A DNA stretch of 64,000 nt from Takifugu bimaculatus. Lineage: Eukaryota > Chordata > Actinopteri > Tetraodontiformes > Tetraodontidae. The position numbers and the translations under genes are program-made. The stretch's first letter is position 1. The number at the start of each line of letters is the position of its first letter. Below, one piece after another: positions 45,426 to 56,700 of the stretch. The stretch spans positions 10,731,168-10,795,167 of the forward strand of contig CP034988.1 of NCBI GenBank assembly GCA_004026145.2, written 5' to 3'. The notes below the pieces were generated by a model that did not search any database, was not told where the DNA came from, and saw only the letters and a program-made list of their open reading frames with translations.

Positions 45426-48400
45426 ATGGATTTCAACGTGAAAAAACTGGCTTCAGACGCGGGAGTGTTTTTCACTCGGGCCGTGCAGGTAAACTGGTTG
45501 ACTGACCGGTTGACTGACTAGTTTACTGGCTGTGTTCGGGCTGATTCAGCCTCACTGCATCAGCCCGTGGGAGCAGCTGGGGGCCAGACTGTTAGAGAGA
45601 TCCAGAAGATGCCGTCGTAGATTTTATCTTTGGAACTTGTTATTATAAATCCATAGTCTGGCTTGTAAACATCCGGTTTATATCTGTACTGCTCCGAATT
45701 GGAAACCATTATAGGGTCCGTAAACTCGAGCCTTCATCCATTATTGATGGCTGCTATCGAGTGTTGGAACCACCACGTGATTCCACCAGGACTGCTTCCT
45801 CCTCCGCACACTCAGTCTGGCCCCGGAGCTGGTTCACGCACGCGCTCTCACGCACAATCTGATGTCGACTTCTTTAATTCTTTGGCGCAGAGTAATAGAG
45901 TGGTGATGAGAGTTGCATCATCTGGTGTCCTGTGACAGTTAGCAGACATGTAGCACTGCTGTGGTCACGCTGTTGAGTGATGGTTTTGGTCCCAGTTCAC
46001 AGAGGAGAAACTGGGCCAGGCTGAGAAGACTGAGCTGGATCCACACTTGGAGAACCTGATCAGTCGGGCTGATGCCACCAAGAACTGGACTGAGAAGATG
46101 TTGCGACAGACCGAGGCGCTGCTGCAGCCCAACCCCAGTGAGTGAAACCAGTAAAGGCCTCCACGTTCAGCTCTCCAGCAGCAGTGTAACATGGCAACAG
46201 TAGTATTTCAGGATAACTGAGCTTTTACGCTGTCTAACCCTGATCTGTGTATTTTTAACCCTTCATGCTCCAGTTGACCAAACTGGTAAGTCACGTCTTG
46301 GAGTGTTTTGTAGGGAACCTCTGTGTGAACTGTCTGTGTTGCCTCCACATGATAGAACAGAGCAGAAGCAGCGCAGCAGCATCCACAGGTGAACCACAGA
46401 CAGCAGCAGCCTGCTGAAACTGGGTTAAAGCATCAAACGGGAGAAGTGAGCTCAGCTTCTCTCCAACCAGCCTGATGTGATGGATCATTTAACTGAATCC
46501 CAACGGCTGCCAATGTTTCAACAGAAAACCAGTGAAAACCAGCTGAAATCCATCAGCGGATCTTCTCTTGATCCTGTTGCCTGTCCAGGCTTCTGACCTG
46601 GATCTATCATGAGTTTAATGTCTGCAGGTCACAGGTGCATCTGTAGCAGGCAGGTGTCCTCCCAGAGGGGGCTGGGCTTTGTGACTGAGGCTGCTGACGG
46701 GAGAGGACCCTACGTCCCCCGCGTCCCCCGCGTCCCCCATGTTCCTCGCATCCCTCATACTCCCCATGTTCTCCATGTCCCCCGTGTTCACTGTGTTCCT
46801 GTCCCTCATGTCCTCCACACCCACCATGTGCCATGTCCCCCATGTTCCCCATTTTTCCCACGTGCCCATCCCTCATGTCCTCCATGTTCCCCGTGTCCTC
46901 CACGTTCCCAGCGTCCCCTATGTCCTCTGCGTCAACCATGTTCCCCACCTCCCCCATGTCCTCCATGTTCCCCATGTTCCCCGTGTCCCCTACGTCCCCC
47001 ATGTCCTCCATGTTCCCCGAGTTCCTCAGTCACAGCTGCTACAGCTCCGCTTTAGGAACCCTTCTGTTCATAACCTTTCCACCTGTGTAACCTGACCTAT
47101 AACAATGAGCCCAACTCTGCTGCACTGTTAGAGTTTAAAGAACGTTGGTTGGGCTCAGCTTTAGGGGTTGATGTTCTCAGTAGCTCTGACTGGGGGGTGG
47201 AGCTACTGGAACTTCCTGCCGCCATCAGCAGTCGGAGCAGCTCACGCTCACTTTATGTGGGTGCTGACTGGTCTCAGATGATTCCTGTGTTTGAGGACAT
47301 TTACTGATCTCCTATTTAGGCACAAGGATAGAAGAATTCATCTATGACAAGCTGGACAAGAAGCTGCCCTCTAAAGTGACCAATGCAGAGCTGCTGGGCC
47401 AGTACATGCTGGATGCTGCCAACGACCTCGGTCCGGGGACGCCATACGGTCAGTGGGAGCGTTACTGGCTTTCAATAACTAGTCCATCCACCCTCCCCCT
47501 GTCGTTACAGGGTTCCTTGGGGATTCCTCCTCCTCAGGGATTTGTTACGATTATATCAGTGTTTTTAGTCCGCAGCCATGACTCCGCCCTCGCAGCTGAA
47601 CCACATTAGCTTGAGTTAGCTGCACGGGGCCTGAGCCTCAGAGCTTGTTGACGCGTTCTCATCAGTTCCTCTGTTGCTGTGAAACCTGCGTGACTGCAGG
47701 CAGCACCCTCATCACTGTGGGAGAGTACCAGAAGAGACTGGGAGGAGCCGAGCGCGAGTTCCTGCACATCGCCACCGCCAACTTCCTCAGCCCACTGCGC
47801 AACTTCCTGGAGGGCGACTGGAGAACAATATCAGTAAGTCTGACTGCTGACCTCTGACCTCTGAGCTGTAGCACCAGCCCCAGGGTCACCTGCTCCCTCT
47901 AGACGTTGTTCCTCGGCAGCGCTGAGGATGGACCTTCTGAGAAATGACCAAACGCCACACGAGCGTGTGAGAGGAGTGTGCCAGATGTTGTGCACAGTTA
48001 CGTGCACGTTTCTGATGGAACCGCTTATGTCCCTGCAGAAAGAGAGGCGACTGCTGGAGAACCGCCGGCTGGATCTGGACATCTGCAAAGCACGACTGAA
48101 GAAGGCCAAGCAGGCAGAAGCCAAAGCAGCGGTGAGAGGAACTGTGTGTGCGCACGCGCGCGTGTGTGTGTGTGCGCGCTCTTCAGCGTGTTTGATGTCG
48201 TGGTTACTGCTGGTAGATGAACAGCAGCAGGTGGAAGTGGACATTTGCTGTCTAGGTCCTGTCCTGAGGGACGTCTGGACCAGCTTGGATCAGACTCTAG
48301 CCTGTGGCCTCTCTCATCTCTTCCTGACCTCTGCAGCAGATTCCTTTACTTTGTTCTCCTCCATCAGCTCTTAGTTTAGATCATCATTTCACCAGCATGT

Positions 48401-51206
48401 GTCAGCCATACCTGTTGGTCACCATAGCAACCAGATGGGGCTCAGCTGATCCCTGATGCAGTGCTTCCTCCACCTTAATCTCCTGTCCTACAGAACCACA
48501 CTTCCTGTCCTGTGATTTCTCCAGATCAGCAGAAACGGCCACATGAAGCCACATTGCTGCTGACGCAACATTTCTGTAGTCATCTTCATCATTATCATCA
48601 TCATCTTCATCAGCAGCTATGCCTGTTGCACGTGTCTCCACCTCGGGGACGTGACCCTCTGGACGCAGTGCTATGAGACACAGACCTGACCCGCACATTC
48701 AGCTGTGACCTGACTGGATCAGATGGATCTCTGCCTTGAACTTTGACCTCTGTGGGCAGCAGATGCCTCATGCTAGCACTGTGGGAGGAGGTGTGGAATA
48801 ATGCAGACAGAGCCTCAGAGACGGGGACCTGTCCTCCCTCTGGCCGAGATCCTCTGATGTTCAACAGTCGTTCCTGCCAGTCGAACAAGCTCGATCCACC
48901 AGTTTGTTGTATTTACCAGCAGTACCGTGACCCGTCCACTCGGCCCCTGCGCATGCTTGCTTCTGGTTCTTCTGCCTGTGTGTCCGTGCATGTCAACATG
49001 TCTCCCCCCCGTCTGTCTTTAGGCTGCACCCGATTTTCAGGAGACACGGCCGCGAAATTACGTTCTGTCCGCCAGTGCATCAGCGGTAAGACGTGAGCAC
49101 ACACGCACAGCAGCGCCGCCGTCCAGGGCTAATTAGCATAATTAGCATACACACATGTTCAGCTACATACATGCACTTAGACAAGTGGGCCACATGTGGA
49201 GCAGTAAACCAGCGACCGTTACCAGGACAACCTGTCGGTCAAAGGACACCTTAAGACAGAACATCAGGACGGGAGGCCTGACCGTTGCCATGACAACATG
49301 AACTTCCTGCATCAGACACAACACTGCAGCATGATGTCATGATATGTGCATGTTCGTGCACGTTGGTGGGGTTGTGTTTATGAAAGCTCCCCGTGAGGCT
49401 CAGCTACAGAATCTTTGAGAGCACTGGTTCTGTAGAACCCCACAGAACAACCAGACTGGACGGATTCTGTCACTAGGATGTCTGACTGGTGAGATTTAAT
49501 GACATGGAACTGGAACCCAGTATGTCCAGTCTGGATCTTCTGGACCTGCTCCTGGGCTCAGTGTAGTTAACAGAAATCAGCAGGTTTTTGGATCCAGGTC
49601 CAACTTGACTGAAATGATTCCTGTCAATAAAGACAGGAAACCTGAGTTTGATGAGAAATTCTACATAATTCATAAAGAACGCGAAGCTTTCGAACAAAAC
49701 CTCAACCCCGGACCTCCAGGCGGCGCCGCTGAATGGCCGACTGTTCCAGCTGATTTGGATCCATGTTTCTGAAGTTTCTGTGTTTTCCTCCTCAGCTGCT
49801 CAGTGAGGAAGTTGACAAAGTAAGTGAGCGTGAGTAGGTGCCTGGTTCTGGTCCTGGTCCTGCTCTGCTACCAGTATAATCACTGGTGCTTCCTCCTGTA
49901 GGCAGAACATGAGCTGCGGGTCGCCCAGACCGAGTTTGACCGCCAGGCTGAGGTCACCAGGCTGCTGTTGGAGGGCATCAGCAGCACCCACGTGAGTGTC
50001 CTCTGAGCAGACGCAGTCCTGTGGACCCGACGGGTCTTTGTCCCGTCTGTGGGCCTGCTGCAGATCTAACTGGGCTCCTTGTCTGTGCGCAGCTGAACCA
50101 CCTGCGCTGCCTGCACGACTTCGCTGAAGCTCAGGCCACCTATTATGCTCAGTGCCACCACTACATGCAGGACCTGCAGAGGGAGCTCAGCAGGTCAGGA
50201 TCCAGCACAGGGGGCCACATGGACCTGGACTCCAGTGATGTGGAAGGAAACAATGGTGACTCTTTCATGTCTGTCACTCACAGGGGCAATAATGCTGCTG
50301 GGGCCCCTCCTGCGGCTGCTGGGGGCCCCAACCTCAGCTCCTCCGCTTCGTCCAGCCACGGCACTCTGACCGTGGAGCAGCTCCCCGTCACAGGAACCAG
50401 GAAGGCCAAAGTCCTGTACGACTACGATGCCCATGATGCCAGCGAGCTCTCCCTGTTGGCTGATGAGGTACGGTCACAAACCTGGGCCCAGAACCAGGAG
50501 GAAACGCATGAAAGCTCTTAAGCCTTTAATCAGGCCGTGCCTGAAACCACCCTTAGACCCTCTATAGTGCACTTAACAAGTGCACTATAGAGGGTCCAAA
50601 TGCTGTGTGAGGACCGTTGGACCCTGTGTAGTGCCCTCAATGCATCCCATCATGCATTGTGAAATGTCACAGACAAGTGATGCTCCTTAACCATCAATAT
50701 ATCCCATCCTCCTCTGTGGTCACACTAATTATTAATCGCTAAGCAAATAACTAAATAATGACATAATAGTTCAACAGCTTCTAAATGACCGGTGAGTGTT
50801 TTTTGTTGATTAATCAGCAGGAACAAATCAAATGATTCCACCGATGCTCTCAGTCTGGCACGTTGTTAGCATTTGACGCTACGATGCCGATGAAGCGCCA
50901 CACTGACTGAAGCAGCTCCCTCTAGTGATTGTAACAGGGAAGCAACCCTGGGCTAGACCCCCATTGATGGGGAGTGAAAGGTAGAACCAGTCACTAGGAA
51001 GTCACAACCCTCCTGTGGAACAAGTCCTTGCTTCATGCTGCTTCCCTTCTGTCCCGGCAGTCCTGTCCTGATTGTCCTCTGCTGTTCTGTGTCTCCAGCT
51101 CATCACTGTCTACACTTTACCAGGGATGGATCCTGATTGGTTGATCGGAGAACGCGGAAACAACAAAGGAAAAGTCCCCGTCACCTACCTGGAGCTGCTG
51201 AGCTGA
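45426..51206 (+). CDS. sh3glb2: Endophilin-B2 (N-BAR and SH3 protein)
   Basis: Ten exons: 45426-45488, 45996-46137, 47320-47448, 47700-47833, 48039-48131, 49023-49085, 49796-49819, 49902-49991, 50093-50467 and 51099-51206 (406 aa; human 395). The N-BAR domain starts with MDFNVKKLASDAG and the amphipathic helix, and runs to the end of YYAQCHHYMQDL. The SH3 domain is C-terminal (ARKAKVLYDY-like KAKVLYDYDAHD ... WLIGERGNKKGKVPVTYLE). The exon pair 49023 and 49796 encodes the FQETRPRNY insert and a short cassette, variable in SH3GLB1 and present in SH3GLB2; with the SH3 wording this favours B2. It is a membrane-curvature protein of endosomal/Golgi/mitochondrial membranes and autophagy. The linker before the SH3 is an unusual Ser/Gly/Ala-rich run inside the large exon. 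Frames are clean. Poly(A) signal at 52479. Confidence 0.94.
46690..47035. repeat. Degenerate 9-bp minisatellite (CATGTCCTC/CATGTTCCC) in sh3glb2 intron
   Basis: About 35 diverged copies of CATGTTCCC/CATGTCCTC-type 9-mers. Because the unit is a multiple of three, long Pro/Val/His-rich frames open on plus and Met/Gly/Asp-rich ones on minus; these are not genes. Confidence 0.88.
50556..50596. repeat. Perfect 19-bp foldback with 3-nt loop in sh3glb2 intron
   Basis: GACCCTCTATAGTGCACTT is followed by AAC and its exact reverse complement. The words TATAGTGCACT and the following GTAGTGCCCTCAATGCATC resemble ends of common fish non-autonomous DNA transposons, so it may be a MITE end. Confidence 0.88.
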
Positions 51207-52478
51207 TGGACCAAACACCCCCCCCCACACACACACACACACATATAAACACACAGACCACATACATACACGTATGCGTGCATACACACATACACACACA
51301 ATCCCATGTACACTCAGCCACGCACGTGCACGTGCACACACAGCTTGGCCTTCAGCCTGCTGTGTGTCCTCACACTTATGCAAACCTCTTGTGCAGAAGC
51401 AGGTGTGTGTGGATGGAGATGTCCTGATGTCCAGTGAGTGCGTGTGTGTGTGTGTGTGTGTGTGTTGATTATCCATGAAAGGAGGCTCCTGCTGCAGGAG
51501 CAGTTCACTGTTGGATGACGTCATCTCCGTATCAGAGCTGTTACAGAGGAGCAGTAATAATATTAGATGTTGTAATCAGAACTAATTGTAATCTTATGCA
51601 GCCTGAACATCCAGCTGGGAGCTACAACTATTAACACAAATGGAATGTTTAATATTGGAAACCACTAATGCAGACTAACGAAAACAATGTCAGGTCTCTG
51701 TGGGGACGTCTGTGTCTCTGGGTTTGAACAGGACAAATGTGACTAAACTTTGAACCTTTTCTCTCGTCTGACCTTAAAAACCAGAATTAACGTCAAGTCA
51801 AATGAAAAACATGTTTCTAAAATTAAAACTAAAAACTTGGTCAGAAGCAGAAATCTGAGCAGTTTAAAGTTCCACAGATGCTGACAGGAATACGTGGAGC
51901 TCAACCCAGTGACCTTTAAGTGGTCTCCCGCTATCCTGACTGGACTGTCTGCACGCCACCCAAGCATGGACTCTTCAGCCTGAGGACAGAGATGATGCTC
52001 AGTCCTACAGGACCAATGAGCACTTCAACACCAGCAGACCTGAAGGCTTCGGGAAGGTTCTGAGCCCAGAGCGTTCTGCGCAGTCGTCTCTTGATTTGAC
52101 ATTTGGCTCATCTCTGACCTGCTGACGATGGGGCCAGTTTCACACCTGTTCAGGGACCTGGACAGCGAGTTCCTTCTCCAACATGGCTGACTTCCTGCTT
52201 CATGACCAGAGTCACCATCAGTGGCTGTTGATGGCTGAGAACGTCCACCGTTTCAGCTGCATGGCTGACGAACTGTCGTCCACATTTACAGATCAGACCT
52301 TTTGGACCATGTTACATTAGCATGCTAACTGTAGAAGCTAGTGTGTGCTGTTGCTGTGTGTGCAATAATTTATTAGATGGTAAATGTCCTGGTTGCTATG
52401 GGCTGTCTTTCAGTTGCTATGATGTTTGTGATCAAGTGTTGTCAAATGTCTGACTGTCATCTTCCTGGTTTGATGTGC

Positions 52479-52484
52479 AATAAA
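52479..52484 (+). terminator. Poly(A) signal of sh3glb2
   Basis: Canonical AATAAA about 1.27 kb past the stop; the most plausible 3' end of the transcript. Confidence 0.55.
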
Positions 52485-53039
52485 CATGCATGAGCTACTC
52501 TGATGTGGCAATGATGTGAGGATCTGTGTGGATCAGGGTGCTGATCAATGGGATCCACTAAGCAACAGATCAGCTCAGTCTTTGTGTGTTCTTGCTTTAG
52601 TTTTAACAGCTCAGACTTGTTCCTGGACATTTGAAAGACATCCAATTACTGAAACTGAGCAACTCAAAACCAGTAAAACCAATAGGGAGAATGAGCAGAT
52701 CCCAGAGAAGATTCCCATAAATATTCCAGGTAAAATTCCCAGAGGTCAGTGGGAATCGTACTCGCTCCTGTCTGCAGCTGTGAGCAACACAGGTTAAAGC
52801 TCCACATAAATGACGGAACCAGTGCAGGAGTCGCCTCCCAGTTTGGATCTGAGGAGCCTTTATTGATCCCTCAGTGGGATCAACTTACTCTGTTACAGCA
52901 GCTCCGATATAAGAAAGAAAATTAAACCAAAACTAATAAATACCACTAATTTAATAAAGAAAAATATGAACCTCCAGAAGTTGGTATTAATCAATACAAG
53001 TTCATTCTAATTATTGGTAATAAAGAAGTGGAGCCAGAA

Positions 53040-53183
53040 TGGGCTCGGGTCCCAGTCCCGGAGCCACACCGGGCTCGGGTCCCAGCCCTGGAGCCACCCC
53101 GGGCTCGGGTCCCTGCCCTGGAGCCACCCCGGGTCCTGGCCCTGGAGCCACACTGGGCACGGGTCCTGGCCCTGGAGCCAGGC
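53040..53183. repeat. 30-bp GC-rich minisatellite
   Basis: Five tandem units like GGGCTCGGGTCCCAGCCCTG plus GAGCCACCCC, one of them 24 bp. Three plus-strand frames stay open through it; this is attributable to the unit length. Confidence 0.92.
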
Positions 53184-53798
53184 CAGGCTCAGATGGATTT
53201 GTTTATGTAATAAGCAGCTGATCGGCAGGATGAATCTGTGACCAGATCAACACGATCGGTTGTTCAGACCAGTTTTAATCCAGAAAAGCAGAAAGAAATC
53301 ACACAGTTTTTAGAAACCATTAGAATAAAAGACTGGATCCAACTGGATCACAGTGGATCGTGATGGCCTCTCCTCTGACATGTGAATTTGCTGCGTCTGT
53401 GTAAAACAGGTCACTCACAAACTACACTGAAATCAATGAACTCTTCATTCACAAAGATGAGGATCTATTCATCTGTTCTGGGATGGAAGGTTAGGTCACA
53501 GAAGCACATGTTTCTTCTTCTAGCAGGTCTCCTCAGTGAACTTCCTTCTCCAGGTCCCTCTGTCCTCACACCAGCTCTGCCTTGTGTCTTGTCCCCAGTG
53601 TCTCTAAACCAGACACCAGCGCTGGTCTGACCTTCACCTTGCTCCTTACAGGTGCTCACTGGGATATTACAAACATAATTAGGGGCTGGATTCTCCAGTA
53701 GATCTCCCTGGTCATCAGGAGCAGATCAGCTACCAGCAGATGTTTTGAACACTTGACTTGAGCTCTGAGCCCTCTGGAAGGTCAGTGCTGTCCTTAGT

Positions 53799-56700
53799 CT
53801 ACTTGGTGTGATCTCGCAGCCAGTCACACAGACGCAGACAGTACGTCTGTGGACTAACTGTTGAAAATGAGCGGCCAGGATGTCGGAGCCTCTTCCACCA
53901 ATGCTCCAGGCGCTTCCTGAACGTGTAAACAGTGAAAATATCAATGATGCCCATGAAGTAGCGCTGCTCAGGTCCATCGATGACATGCAAAGGATTCTTC
54001 AGGTCAGGCAGCAAACGTCTGTTTTGGGCCCTAAAGTCTGGGCCTGGGCCTGGGCCTGGATGAAGACCACCACCAACTGAGGACCCTCCTGCTGCTTCTG
54101 ATGCCTTCAGAAGGTCTGTTTCAGGAGAAGCTGAGGTAGATTCATGTTGTGGACCATCAGCAGGAGCTCTGCCTGCGTAGGTAAAGCTGCTTCCTGGGTT
54201 CACAGACCTGAAACAACAGAAGATCCATTGGTGGAGGTACTGAACAGCGTTTTAGAGCATAAATGTCGTGTTGAAGGACAGATCAGACAGAAACACAAAC
54301 AATAGCTTTGGTTGACCTCACAGTTGGGGATCTTCTTCCTCCTGGTCCTTGATACAGGACAAGAGGAGCATGACGAAGGTCCTTTAAACTATGGTGTTCA
54401 ATGTCCTTTTCAGCCAGTCAGAAAACAGACAGGGGCTGAGAAGTGGGAATCAGTGCTAGAACCCACTGACCTCTTGGTTCTGATGATGAGAGTTCTGAGG
54501 GACAGAACCTGCAGCTGCTCGTCAGGCTGTAAAGGCTGCTGAGCCAGCAGGAAGCTGTAGTCCAGCACGTTCAGCCTCTGAAGGAAGTGGGTGTCGATGT
54601 CAACCTGGAGCAGGAGCCAGGAGCGCTGCTGGGCTGCACAGGCAGGACACAGACAGGACACACAGACAGGACACGGATAGACAGGGCAGGGATGGACAGG
54701 GCAGGGATAGACAGGTGACACACAGACAGGACACAGACAGGACACGGATATACAGGACAGGGATAGACAGGCGACACACAGACAGATAGGATATAGACAG
54801 GAGACACACAGACAGGACACGGATATACAGGGCAGGGATGGACAGGCGACACACAGACAGGACACAGACAGGACACACAGACAGGAAACACAGACAGGAC
54901 ACGGATATACAGGACAGGACAGGGATAGACAGGTGACACACAGACAGAGAGGACACAGACAGGAGGCACACAGACAGAGAGGACACAGAGAAAGGACATG
55001 GATAGACAGGCGACACACAGACAGGACACAGACAGGACACGGATATACAGGGCAGGGATAGACAGGCGACACACAGACAGATAGGATACAGACAGGAGAC
55101 ACACAGTCAGGACATGGATAGACAGGACATGACATGGATAGAAAGAAGATACACAGCCAGGACACAGACATACAGGACAGGGATAGACAGGTGACACACA
55201 GACAGCCAGGACACAGACAGGAGACACACAGACAGAGAGGACACAGACAGGAGGCATACAACCAGGACACAGACAGGAGACACACAGACAGAGAGGACAC
55301 GGAGAAAGGACATGGATAGGCAGAAGACACATAGACAGGACACAGACAGGAGACACACCGCCAGGGTAGAGACAGAACACAGATGAGTCAGACACTGTGA
55401 AGAATGGCAGCAGTGAAACACCGGTGGACAGGGCTGTATCGGGGTGAGCTGTGGAGCGTCCTTCCTTACCCAGAGTGATGTACTGGCCTTCAAAGTTGAG
55501 ATCTTTCAGAACCACCACGTGCCCACTTCCCTCTGGAGCCGGTTGTGTCCAGCGACTCACCTCGCAGCCTTTGATGTCGTACCTGCAGGTGCCAGGAGCG
55601 CCACAGAGGTAAAGCGACAACCAATCAGCTGTCAGGTGACTGCCTCCACTTCACATCCATTCTTTGGTTCATAATGAGAGTTTTTCTACAGAGGTGTGCC
55701 CCTGGTCACAGCCCCGTGCTTTATGAGCAGGTGATTGACATTTACAGCGAGGACCGCCTCACTGTCCTCGCTGTAAATGTCAGGACATATATCAGGACAG
55801 CCTCACCTGGCACTGATCCTATCGTCTGGATAAAACACACTCAGCATGACGATGAAATACTTCTGTAAGAGGACACAAGAGGTTCGATGACCTGTGGGAT
55901 CAGCAGGCAGCAAGTTTGTCAGGGTGAGGCTGAAGAACGTTACCTTCCACCTGTGGGGGATGACGATCCTGTGGACACCTGAAAGACCAGAGAGTCCCCG
56001 TGAGATCCAGGTGATCAGATCCACATTATCGGATCCATGTGATCGGATCCAGGGCCAAAGAGTGAATGTGTACCTAAAAACTTCACCAGCAGTGAATGGG
56101 GGTAGTTCCTCAGATGTTCCACATAGTTCTTCAGGTTGTCCAGCAGGAACCTGACTTCTCGTTCGTTCTGGGTCTTTAGAAAGAAACGTTTGTCGTTTCT
56201 GGGAGTTCAGAAGTGAAAACAAGGATTAGAGTAAACAGGATTCAGGTTCTAATGGCAGAGAACCAATAAACGTGATTGATGAGATCCAGAACGTCTGTGG
56301 TGGATCATGTTTACAGCTGTAATCTCACATGTTACAGGTGATGGAAATTGTTTGCCTTTGTTGCAAATCACCATGTAAACATTCAAGTCAAACAAAAAAA
56401 GATCCAGTTTGGTTTTTCAAATCCATTTTTATTTGAATTAGTTTATACTTTCTATACTTTGTTACAATCAAGGCTGACTGAAGCTTCACTGAAACAGAGG
56501 GGACAGACTCTGCCTTTAACAGGAAGAAACCTTTCCCAGGACCAGGCTGATATATGGGTGGAGCCTCCTGATGAGGGCTCAACCGGATCTAATTTCCACC
56601 ACTTCATTTAACTGACCACAGATGAGAACCTCAGGTCTGAATTGGCCCATTAGCAATACTGGGGACTTCTGGGGGATGGGCAGGCTATGCTAATGCTAAA

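Larger units (their letters stand above)
51207..53798. other. Convergent 3' regions of sh3glb2 and pip5kl1
   Basis: Holds the sh3glb2 3' UTR with AC and GT dinucleotide runs (51227-51310, 51438-51466), a poly(A) signal AATAAA at 52479-52484, a TTTATTGATCCC word at 52859 typical of fish retroelement tails (also a possible minus-strand poly(A) signal for pip5kl1), and a 30-bp GC-rich minisatellite (53040-53183). No coding exon was recognised. Confidence 0.5.

Noticed and set aside
46607..47095. Plus Pro/Val/His-rich and minus Met/Gly/Asp-rich open frames
   Set aside because: They come from a 9-bp repeat in an sh3glb2 intron. Both strands being open reflects unit length, not coding.
54410..55620. 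Minus-strand Cys/Leu/Ser/Val-rich frames of 306-349 codons
   Set aside because: They read through the CAGACAGGACAC minisatellite between two real pip5kl1 exons. They extend the exon frames only because the array lacks stops.
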